From Bacteroidetes bacterium MED-G13 (GTDB lineage Bacteria; Bacteroidota; Bacteroidia; Flavobacteriales; Flavobacteriaceae), in contig NTKO01000010.1 of NCBI GenBank assembly GCA_002457735.1, forward strand, positions 1-39,471: a stretch of 39,471 bases of DNA, given 5' to 3'. The notes beneath the pieces were generated by a model. The model searched no databases. It worked only from the letters and a program-made list of their open reading frames with translations, and had not been told where the DNA came from. The position numbers were made by a program, and so were the translations under genes. Of this stretch, positions 32,222 to 39,471 are shown one piece after another (the stretch's first letter is position 1; each line of letters starts with the position of its first letter).

Positions 32222-34903
32222 TTAGTGAGCTTCCAACCAATTTACCCCATAATCGATATCTACAGAAAGTGGAATATCTAATTTGAATGCATTTTCCATT
32301 TGATATCTTACAATTTCCATTACCTTATTTAGTTCAGGTTTAAACACATCGAATACCAATTCATCATGAATCTGTAATAACATTTTACTTTTGATTTTTT
32401 TAGAAACAAATTCTTTTTGAATATTGATCATTGATATCTTTATTATATCTGCAGCACTTCCTTGAATCGGTGCATTTACAGCATTCCTTTCTGCTGCACT
32501 TCTTACAACACTATTAGTTGAGTTAATATCTCTTAGGATTCTTCTCCTCCCAAGTATTGTCTCAACATATCCTTTATCTCTAGCAAAAGAAATTTGATTT
32601 TCTATAAATTGTTTTAGTTTGGGGTATTTTAAATAATAGGTCTCTATTAAGCTTTTTGATTCTTTTATATTCAAATCTGTTTGATTGCTTAAACCAAATG
32701 CAGAAACCCCGTAAATTATACCAAAATTCACAATTTTTGCGTGAGATCTTTGTTGTTTGGTAACCTTTTCCAAAGGAATATTGAAGACAGTTGCAGCAGT
32801 TGATAAATGAATATCTTCGTTTTTTTCAAATGAACGAATCATATTATCCTCTTTACTTAACGCAGCAATGACCCTAAGTTCAATTTGTGAATAATCAGCG
32901 GCCATCAAGAAAAAATCTTTATTTCTAGGGACAAATGCTTTTCTAATTTCTTTTCCACTATCAGTTCTAATTGGAATATTTTGAAGATTAGGATTAACAC
33001 TGCTAAGTCTTCCAGTTGCAGCTACAGTTTGTAAAAAATTTGTGTGAATTCTATTAGTAGATTTCGAAATTTGTTTTGGAAGAGAGTCAATGTAAGTATT
33101 TAAAAGTTTAGAGACACTTCTAAATTTAAGGATTAATTTTACAAAGTCATTATCTTTTGCAAGATTAGATAAAATGTCTTCCGCAGTTGAGTATTGGCCA
33201 GTTTTAGTTTTTTTTGGGTTTTTACTGACCTTCATTTTTTCAAATAATACTTCTCCTAGTTGTTTAGGAGATGATATGTTAAATTCTTCACCTGATATTT
33301 CAAAAATATCTTTTTGAATTTTTATCAACTTTTGGTTAGTTTTTGCTGAAAGATTATTTAAAAATTTAGTATCTAAATTTATTCCTTCAATTTCCATTGA
33401 TGCTAAAACTTTCAGTAAGGGAATCTCAATTTTTTCATAAAGACCTAGCTGATTTTTTTTCATAAGGTCAGCATACAATGGTTTGTGAAGCTGAAATATC
33501 AAATCTGATATTTCAGAATTTTCAAGCTCATTAGAATTTTTATCGAGTTGAATATTAAGGTATTTTTTTGAAAGATTTATTAAGTTATGACTGGCATCAG
33601 CATTAATTAAATAGTGAGATAATTGAACATCAAACACCTTACTTTTAACAGAAATTTTATTCTGTAGTAGTAATTTAATATCCGATTTTAAATCATATGA
33701 AATTTTTTCACAGTCATTTGAAAAAAAAGATTCTATAAAATTTAAATTTATTTTTGATGTTAGATTTATTTGATATACAATATCTTTTTGCCAACAAATA
33801 GAAATTCCTATTAATTCATTTTGATCAGATTTGTGTAGTGTGTAGCTTACCGTTTTTTTCTCACGCATTTTTTTTTCAAATAATACATATGAAATTCCAT
33901 CCTGAACTTTTTGAATAATTAAATTATTTTTTTTAGAAATTGTTTCCCTTTCAGTGTCTGCAAATAAATCAAATTGTCCATTATTTTTTGAATTAATTTT
34001 TTTTTCAACAGTTTCTTGAAAATTTGAAAATATTGAGTTTAGGCTATTACTTAATCTTCTGAACTCCAAATCATCAAATAAGTTTTTTGTTTCTTCTAAT
34101 TCACTTACATTTAGTTTAAAATCCTCAATTTTAAAGCTTAAAGGAACATCAGTAATAATTGTCGCAAGTTTTTTAGACAAAATCCCAAGCTCTTTATTTT
34201 GTTCAACTTTTTCTTTGATTTTTCCTTTTAATTGATCAGTATTTTCAAACAAACCTTCTAAAGATCCAAATTCGCTGATAAATTTTTTTGCTGTTTTATC
34301 ACCAACTCCAGGAAGACCAGGAATATTATCGACAGAATCTCCTTTCATTGCTAAAAAATCAATGACTTGAGATGTTTTATCGATTTCAAACTTTTTTAAT
34401 ACTTCATCAATTCCCCAAGTTTCATATCCTCCACCAAAAACTGGTCTGTACATATAGATATCTTTTTCAACTAATTGTGCAAAATCTTTATCTGGTGTCA
34501 CCATGTAAGTTTTAAGATTTTTTTGTTTTACTTTTTTTGCAATTGTTCCAATTATATCATCAGCCTCATAACCTTCCTTTACCACTATTGCAATATTTAA
34601 TGATTTTAGAATTTTTTCAATGTATGGAACGGCTATTTTAATTGCTTCAGGTGTTTCATCTCTATTTGCTTTGTATTCTTTGAAAATTTTGGTTCTATCA
34701 TGACTACCTCCTTTATCAAAACATACAGCAATATAATCTGGTTTTTCCCTTTTAATAACATCGAAAAGAGAATTAGTAAAACCCATTATGGCTGAGGTAT
34801 CAACTCCTTTTGAATTTATTCTGGGATTTTTTATAAATGCGTAGTATCCACGAAAAATTAAAGCATATGCATCTACAAGAAAAAGCTTTTTTTTTGTTTC
34901 CAA
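32222..34903 (-). CDS. polA: DNA polymerase I with degenerate proofreading domain
   Basis: The 893-residue protein has an N-terminal 5'-3' exonuclease (about 1-290, LFLVDAYALIFRGYYAF, FDKGGSHDR, PGLPGVGDKTA), a central 3'-5' exonuclease-like fold (about 325-490) and a C-terminal polymerase with motif A AADYSQIELRV, motif B RSHAKIVNFGIIYG and motif C QIHDELVFD (844-852). In the central domain the usual DTET motif is absent (TVSYTLHKSD, 351-360) and the YxxxD motif is also absent. Only the equivalents of the Exo II aspartates remain (SDIK, D408; FDVQ, D425). The TTG start at 34903 gives METKKKLFLVDAYALIF, as in relatives. It acts in Okazaki-fragment processing and repair. Confidence 0.95.
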   Translation of the reverse strand: METKKKLFLVDAYALIFRGYYAFIKNPRINSKGVDTSAIMGFTNSLFDVIKREKPDYIAVCFDKGGSHDRTKIFKEYKANRDETPEAIKIAVPYIEKILKSLNIAIVVKEGYEADDIIGTIAKKVKQKNLKTYMVTPDKDFAQLVEKDIYMYRPVFGGGYETWGIDEVLKKFEIDKTSQVIDFLAMKGDSVDNIPGLPGVGDKTAKKFISEFGSLEGLFENTDQLKGKIKEKVEQNKELGILSKKLATIITDVPLSFKIEDFKLNVSELEETKNLFDDLEFRRLSNSLNSIFSNFQETVEKKINSKNNGQFDLFADTERETISKKNNLIIQKVQDGISYVLFEKKMREKKTVSYTLHKSDQNELIGISICWQKDIVYQINLTSKINLNFIESFFSNDCEKISYDLKSDIKLLLQNKISVKSKVFDVQLSHYLINADASHNLINLSKKYLNIQLDKNSNELENSEISDLIFQLHKPLYADLMKKNQLGLYEKIEIPLLKVLASMEIEGINLDTKFLNNLSAKTNQKLIKIQKDIFEISGEEFNISSPKQLGEVLFEKMKVSKNPKKTKTGQYSTAEDILSNLAKDNDFVKLILKFRSVSKLLNTYIDSLPKQISKSTNRIHTNFLQTVAATGRLSSVNPNLQNIPIRTDSGKEIRKAFVPRNKDFFLMAADYSQIELRVIAALSKEDNMIRSFEKNEDIHLSTAATVFNIPLEKVTKQQRSHAKIVNFGIIYGVSAFGLSNQTDLNIKESKSLIETYYLKYPKLKQFIENQISFARDKGYVETILGRRRILRDINSTNSVVRSAAERNAVNAPIQGSAADIIKISMINIQKEFVSKKIKSKMLLQIHDELVFDVFKPELNKVMEIVRYQMENAFKLDIPLSVDIDYGVNWLEAH

Positions 34904-34942
34904 ATATCCTAGTTATAAATAAAATTCATACAATTTAAATCT

Positions 34943-36589
34943 CTAGCTAATAAGATTTTGATTTGCTAGGATTTTTTTTGTCATGTATGCATAAATCACA
35001 AGAAATACAAAGCAAATAACAGCTACCCAATAGGATGTTATTATTCCAAAAATATCCGCAAGTTTACCTTGAAGAGGAGGTATTATAGCTCCACCTAAAA
35101 TCATCATAACTAAAAAAGAAGAGCCTTGTGAAGTATATTTTCCGAGACCTGTAATACTAAGAGAGAAGATGCAGGGCCACATGATTGAACAAAATAAACC
35201 TCCAGTTAGAAAAGCAAACAAAGCAATTTGTCCTGAACCAAATATTCCTATTAACATGGCTATTACGCCCAAGAAACTAAAAATCCCCATCATTTTAAGG
35301 GCGTTATCTTTTGCATAATAAAACCCAATAATTTGAATAACAATTAACATAGAAAAAATTCCAATTTCAGAAATTGTTAGGGGATTACTAAACGAATTTA
35401 CCGCTATTACAACACCAAAAGCAATAAAAGGGGTTAAGATTAATAATATCTTTTTTAAAGATTTTGATATATCAAATGCTCCGATTGACCCTGTCCATCT
35501 TCCAATCATAAGCCCTCCCCAATATAGTGCAATATATTTTGCGCTTTGTGCTTCGTCAAGAACAGGAAGACCGATGGCGTTTAGGCCTTTACCAATATCT
35601 GCTTTAAGTAATTCTCCCAAATTACTTTGGATTGTTACCTCCACCCCTACATAGGTGAAAATTGCTAACATACCCCATGCAAGTTGAGGATATTTTAAGG
35701 CTCCCCATCCATCAGAATTTTTGGTAGCTGAAAAATATGCTCTGAAAATTAATACAAATACAGAGAGAAGACAGATTATAGTTAGTAGAAGTCTTATTAT
35801 TTCTAATTCTTCAACAGAGCTATGCTCAAAAGCAGGAGTGTATGAGTAAAAAATCCAGCCAAAACACAGAACCATAATAATAGTCATTAAAATAAGCATA
35901 GTTTTGGCCTTGTTAGCAGCCTCAAATGCTTCATTATTTTTTGCATCAGGAAGATTTTTTGAAACATAAAAAAATATTGCTACTAACGCAAAAGCAACGG
36001 CTACTGCTATATATAATCCTTGAACTGAGCTTAATTTAATAATATCCCAATTAACTTCAGAAGCAGACCCAAACAGAACAACAGCGATTAGAATTGGACC
36101 AATGGCAGTGCCAAAAGAATTGACTCCACCAGCCAAATTTAGTCTGTTTGACCCAGTCGAAGCGTCGCCAAGTGACACCGCAAATGGGTTTGCAGCAGTT
36201 TGTTGTAGTGAGAATCCTAATCCAATGATGAATAATGCAACAAGAACATAATAGAAAACTTCAGTATCTCCTTGCTGAGCGCCGTTAACAGAAGGAAACA
36301 TTATCACAGCACCTAGGATGGAAATTATCAAACCATAAATTATTCCTTTTTTATATCCCCAATTATTTAAAATATCTTTTTTAGAATAGCTTGACCAGAT
36401 AAATAACACTAATGCACCTACAAAATAAGCTCCATAAAATGCAAATTCGACAAGTTGAGCTTGAAATTGATCTATCTGAAAATAGGTTTTACAGAATGGA
36501 ATAAAAACACCATTTGAGGCCCCAAAAAAACCCCAAAAGAAAAATACTGTTATCAGTGTAAATAATGCTGGATTATTTTGATTTTTCAT
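34943..36589 (-). CDS. FHS-type sugar MFS transporter
   Basis: The 548-residue inner-membrane protein has about 12-14 hydrophobic helices. The start ([31 protein letters not shown], about 10-40) and later segments such as [18 protein letters not shown] (about 123-140), [17 protein letters not shown] and the C-half [16 protein letters not shown] belong to the FucP/glucose-galactose (FHS) transporter family, which imports sugars with protons. It is about 100 residues longer than FucP, with extra helices around 230-330. The sugar cannot be inferred, and no sugar-catabolic gene adjoins it. Start is ATG at 36589, divergent from the thioredoxin-like gene. Confidence 0.85.
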   Translation of the reverse strand: MKNQNNPALFTLITVFFFWGFFGASNGVFIPFCKTYFQIDQFQAQLVEFAFYGAYFVGALVLFIWSSYSKKDILNNWGYKKGIIYGLIISILGAVIMFPSVNGAQQGDTEVFYYVLVALFIIGLGFSLQQTAANPFAVSLGDASTGSNRLNLAGGVNSFGTAIGPILIAVVLFGSASEVNWDIIKLSSVQGLYIAVAVAFALVAIFFYVSKNLPDAKNNEAFEAANKAKTMLILMTIIMVLCFGWIFYSYTPAFEHSSVEELEIIRLLLTIICLLSVFVLIFRAYFSATKNSDGWGALKYPQLAWGMLAIFTYVGVEVTIQSNLGELLKADIGKGLNAIGLPVLDEAQSAKYIALYWGGLMIGRWTGSIGAFDISKSLKKILLILTPFIAFGVVIAVNSFSNPLTISEIGIFSMLIVIQIIGFYYAKDNALKMMGIFSFLGVIAMLIGIFGSGQIALFAFLTGGLFCSIMWPCIFSLSITGLGKYTSQGSSFLVMMILGGAIIPPLQGKLADIFGIITSYWVAVICFVFLVIYAYMTKKILANQNLIS

Positions 36590-36691
36590 AATTTAAATTA
36601 GGTTGGTTAGTAAGTTCTAATTTAATAAAAACATAGCTATAAATCGATTCTTAATTTTTAAAGATTTTAACAATTTCATCTAAATAATTGA

Positions 36692-36724
36692 TTAACATTG
36701 TTTTAACAGAAAATTTTATCTTTG
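36692..36724 (+). promoter_or_regulatory. TTAACA-N5-TTAACA repeat plus -7 element for the thioredoxin-like gene
   Basis: A perfect direct repeat TTAACA (36692-36697) and TTAACA (36703-36708) is followed 8 bp later by TATCTTTG (36717-36724), a perfect TAnnTTTG. Transcription would begin near 36728, with a leader of about 16 nt to the ATG at 36744. The layout matches the promoters at 5499-5532 and 8409-8442. The -7 element is well supported; the shared-regulator idea is inference. Confidence 0.55.
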
Positions 36725-36743
36725 TAAATAATTAAGCAGATTT

Positions 36744-37040
36744 ATGGCCAGATTTGGAGACTTGATTAATGTAGAGGTTCCGGTTCTATTAGAATTTTTT
36801 AACGAATGGGATGAAACTTCCAAAATTATGCATCCTATTGTTAAAGACGTTGCTGCTGCGTTAGGAGATAAGGCTAAAATCATTAAAATTGATGTTGAAA
36901 AAAATAACGAACTAGCTGATGCTTTGCGAATTAAAGGTGTTCCTACTTTTATAATATATAAAAGTGGAGAGATGAAATGGCGTCAAAGTGGTGAAGAAAA
37001 TACAAATAACCTTATAAATAGAGTTAAAAAATTTCTTTAA
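36744..37040 (+). CDS. Thioredoxin-fold protein lacking the CxxC motif
   Basis: The 98-residue protein covers a complete thioredoxin domain. VPVLLEFFNEW (11-21) corresponds to the strand before the active site, but WCGPCK is replaced by WDETSK (residues 21-26), so it has no redox cysteines. The cis-proline loop KGVPTFIIYKSGE and the C-terminal helix are intact. Canonical disulfide exchange is therefore not possible; a chaperone, scaffold or binding role is more likely. The gene has its own promoter with a TTAACA repeat. Its stop directly abuts the stop of the convergent DUF2723 gene. Confidence 0.9.
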   Translation: MARFGDLINVEVPVLLEFFNEWDETSKIMHPIVKDVAAALGDKAKIIKIDVEKNNELADALRIKGVPTFIIYKSGEMKWRQSGEENTNNLINRVKKFL

Positions 37041-39471
37041 CTATAAAAAAAGATCCAAGTAATAGTTAAATTCTTTTAGAACTTCTTTGTAATATTCCTC
37101 ACTTTCATGCGGTAAAATTGTTTCAACCAAGGATCTGTACCTTTCAATATTGGTATAAATGAGCTCAGAATATAGAATTTTATTGTTTTTTGATAACCCA
37201 CTGAAATAGAATAATTCTTCTTGATATTTTGAAGAAATTAGTGTGTAAATTTTTCTTGCTTTTTTGTTGTTTTCCAATAAATAGTAAGAATCAATAATTG
37301 GTTCTAATAAAGTATAATATCCATAATCTTCAATAGGCATTTTTTTCATAATTAAATCTAATAATTCTAACGCTTTATCATTTTTATCTTCAATTATTAA
37401 TTGCTTGACTAATCTTGAAATATTACCTCTATAAGTAATACTATTTTTTCTTGACTCTTCATCTAAATAAGTATTTATTCCACTTGGATTGCCCCAACTC
37501 CATTTTTTGACAATTTCTATCATTTTTTCAGAGTCAACTCTTCCCATTTCATAAGGGTTTTGAGGGTTTATTTTGGTTTTTATAGGAACTAATTTATAGC
37601 ACATTCCGTCTAGTTGAAGGTAATCTTTCATCCAAATGTAGTCCTCGTCAGAAAACGCTCCACCAGTAAAATAAATTGGACGTTTCCAATCATTGTTTGA
37701 AACTATATCCATCATCAATAATCTGTTTTTGTAAATAGCTTGGGATTTGATTTTAATAATAATCTCATCTTCGATTAATGATTCATCAAATTCATTGACC
37801 AGTCCCCTTTTGATAACATTATTTTTATTAACAGGAATTTTAATATTTTCTGTAGGCAAAAAATTTGCATTTAGATCCTGGGATCTGAAACCGGAAATAT
37901 CATAGCCTTGTTGTTTTAATATTTCGCCATATTTATACTTTTTTTCGTCTTTTGTAATAAAATCCATAATAAGACTCAAATCTATCGTGTCATTGGTAAT
38001 TTCCTCTTTTATAATATAATCTCGAGTACCATGCTTGTATTTATCATGTGTAAGATTTGAAGGTATGGGGTCACTCTCGTATGCTTTTCTCTTCATTTGA
38101 TCAATATACCAATCAGTACTCAATAAGCTTGTATTTACTACTCTAACATCTGTACGGATACCTTCAATTTCCTGCGCATACCATAATGGGAATGTGTCGT
38201 TATCCCCAATTGTAAATAAAATTGCATTTGGATCGCATGAGTTCAAATAATTTTTTGCCATTGATAGTGCAGAATATCTTCCGCTTCTATCATGATCATC
38301 ATAATTATTAGCAAATAAATTCACAGGGACAGCTATCAAACAAATTACAAATGATAATATTTGAGCAAACCTTATTTTTAGTGATGTGAAAATTTTGGAA
38401 ATATAATATCCGCCAAGGCCAATAAATATTGAAAAAACGTAAAACGAACCAACTAAGGAATAGTCTCTTTCTCTAGGCTCAAAAGGACGCACATTGGTAT
38501 ATATCTGTATAGCTAAACCTGTAAAAATGAAAAAAGTTAGAAAAACCCAAAAATACTCTTTGTTTATTTTGAACAAGAAATAACAACCTAAAAGACCAAG
38601 TAAAAGAGGTAGAAGAAAATAAGTATTTCTTCCCTTATTATTCAAAATATCAGAGGGTAAATTTTTCTGAGAAATACCCAGGATAATTTCATCTAAAAGA
38701 TGTATTCCTGAAATCCAATTTCCATGAAGATCCATTTTGCCCTGAATATCATCTTGTTTTCCTGAAAAGTTCCACATGAAATATCTCAAATACATATAAC
38801 CAATTTGATAATCAACCAGGTAGTATAAATTTGAGAGTACTGAAGGTTTTTTTATTTCCAAAAATTGGCCGTATTGTTTTAAGAAATTATGAAAATCTTC
38901 ATAGTCAATATTTCCTAGATTAATTTCATTTTTGAAATCATTCACTAGAGTTTTTATACTTTCTTCGTTTTTGTAATTAAGTTTTATATCAAAGTCAAGG
39001 AATCCTGTGTAATTTAAATAATTTTTTGCATGTTCAGAACTCCACATCCTTGGAAGAAATGAAGCATGTTTGGAATTAAAATTTTGAATTGCGTTCTTAT
39101 AATCATTGACAATTATATATTTTCCGTTAATTAAATCTTTTTCATATTTTGGATTGTCATCCTTGTATGGTTTTATTTTATCCAATCCTGAGTATTGATC
39201 GGTAAAAAGTGGCCCGTAGAACAAATAAGTTTTTGGATATTGTTCAAGATTATAATAAGCAAGTAATTCTCTTGCATTAGATGGGTTATTTTCATTGATT
39301 ACCACATTTGCATTAGCTCTTACAGGAAGAATTAACCATGAAGAGAAACCGATAAGAATAAATAATATGCAATGAACACATGTATTAGTATTAATCAGTT
39401 TTTTCTTTTCGGTATGCTTAATTAGGTAGGTGAAGAAAACAACAATAATTATAAATGAAATTAAAGTACCA
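37041..39471 (-). CDS. DUF2723 membrane protein, partial (N-terminus beyond the window)
   Basis: The frame is open through the right edge, so at least 809 residues are present and the N-terminus is missing. The first visible part has hydrophobic helices, then WLILPVRANANVVINENNP, the typical DUF2723 junction. Further membrane segments follow (about 38640-38340), then the conserved FTIGDNDTFPLWYAQEIEG region and a soluble C-terminal half with helical repeat character ending at 37041. DUF2723 proteins are bacteroidotal multi-pass membrane proteins related to protein O-glycosyltransferases (GT-C fold); the catalytic N-terminal region is not visible here. The family is clear, the substrate is unknown. 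Confidence 0.9.
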   Translation of the reverse strand, partial: GTLISFIIIVVFFTYLIKHTEKKKLINTNTCVHCILFILIGFSSWLILPVRANANVVINENNPSNARELLAYYNLEQYPKTYLFYGPLFTDQYSGLDKIKPYKDDNPKYEKDLINGKYIIVNDYKNAIQNFNSKHASFLPRMWSSEHAKNYLNYTGFLDFDIKLNYKNEESIKTLVNDFKNEINLGNIDYEDFHNFLKQYGQFLEIKKPSVLSNLYYLVDYQIGYMYLRYFMWNFSGKQDDIQGKMDLHGNWISGIHLLDEIILGISQKNLPSDILNNKGRNTYFLLPLLLGLLGCYFLFKINKEYFWVFLTFFIFTGLAIQIYTNVRPFEPRERDYSLVGSFYVFSIFIGLGGYYISKIFTSLKIRFAQILSFVICLIAVPVNLFANNYDDHDRSGRYSALSMAKNYLNSCDPNAILFTIGDNDTFPLWYAQEIEGIRTDVRVVNTSLLSTDWYIDQMKRKAYESDPIPSNLTHDKYKHGTRDYIIKEEITNDTIDLSLIMDFITKDEKKYKYGEILKQQGYDISGFRSQDLNANFLPTENIKIPVNKNNVIKRGLVNEFDESLIEDEIIIKIKSQAIYKNRLLMMDIVSNNDWKRPIYFTGGAFSDEDYIWMKDYLQLDGMCYKLVPIKTKINPQNPYEMGRVDSEKMIEIVKKWSWGNPSGINTYLDEESRKNSITYRGNISRLVKQLIIEDKNDKALELLDLIMKKMPIEDYGYYTLLEPIIDSYYLLENNKKARKIYTLISSKYQEELFYFSGLSKNNKILYSELIYTNIERYRSLVETILPHESEEYYKEVLKEFNYYLDLFL

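Noticed and set aside
1-39471. CRISPR arrays, insertion sequences, prophage genes or integrons
   Set aside because: No regularly spaced repeats, transposase or integrase motifs, or phage structural genes were seen.

Overview
The window looks like part of the chromosome of an AT-rich marine-type Flavobacteriia/Bacteroidota bacterium. Support comes from TonB-dependent receptors with N-terminal carboxypeptidase-D-like domains, the CSDDDD lipoprotein start, the Bacteroidota promoter pattern (TTTG, about 19-21 bp, TAnnTTTG), the absence of clear Shine-Dalgarno sequences, the exbB-X-exbD-exbD cluster and the rplM-rpsI-rpsB-tsf-pyrH-frr gene order. Coding is dense, no gene-free stretch exceeds 300 bases, and I see no insertion sequence, prophage, integron or CRISPR array. 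Clade-level assignment is not possible from sequence alone.

Region 1 (1-9790, all minus strand) is the accessory part. In transcription order it holds a probably surface-exposed beta-helix lipoprotein, two TonB-dependent receptors, a beta-propeller phytase, a metallophosphoesterase of the LpxH/PlcP type and a GT28-like glycosyltransferase cut by the window edge. Both receptor genes are preceded by direct hexamer repeats (TTAACA-like, N5, TTAACA-like) lying 9 bp upstream of a TAnnTTTG-type -7 element. This arrangement resembles a Pho box. I read the region as a phosphorus-scarcity island: organic-phosphate capture, phytate cleavage and possibly phospholipid-to-glycolipid replacement. That reading is inference.

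Region 2 (9892-20482) carries housekeeping genes. A plus-strand set encodes a TauE-like permease, dGTPase and TadA. A minus-strand pair is aspS plus a small membrane protein. A plus-strand series encodes a polyprenyl synthase, the 2-oxoglutarate dehydrogenase E1 and E2 components, and a TatD nuclease. A tRNA-Ser(GGA) follows at 20525-20612.

Region 3 (20679-22994, plus) encodes an ExbB/ExbD energizing module that could power the TonB receptors of region 1.

Region 4 (22997-34903, minus) is the large conserved block rplM-rpsI-rpsB-tsf-pyrH-frr-RND exporter-asnS-rpoN, headed by polA. PolA appears to have lost most 3'-5' exonuclease catalytic residues.

Region 5 (34943-39471) has an FHS-type sugar transporter (minus), a thioredoxin-fold protein lacking the CxxC motif (plus, with a perfect TTAACA-N5-TTAACA repeat in its promoter), and a DUF2723 membrane protein (minus) running off the right end.

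Several core genes (sucA, sucB, rplM, polA) are best read with TTG starts, and the polyprenyl synthase with a GTG start that may give a leaderless mRNA.
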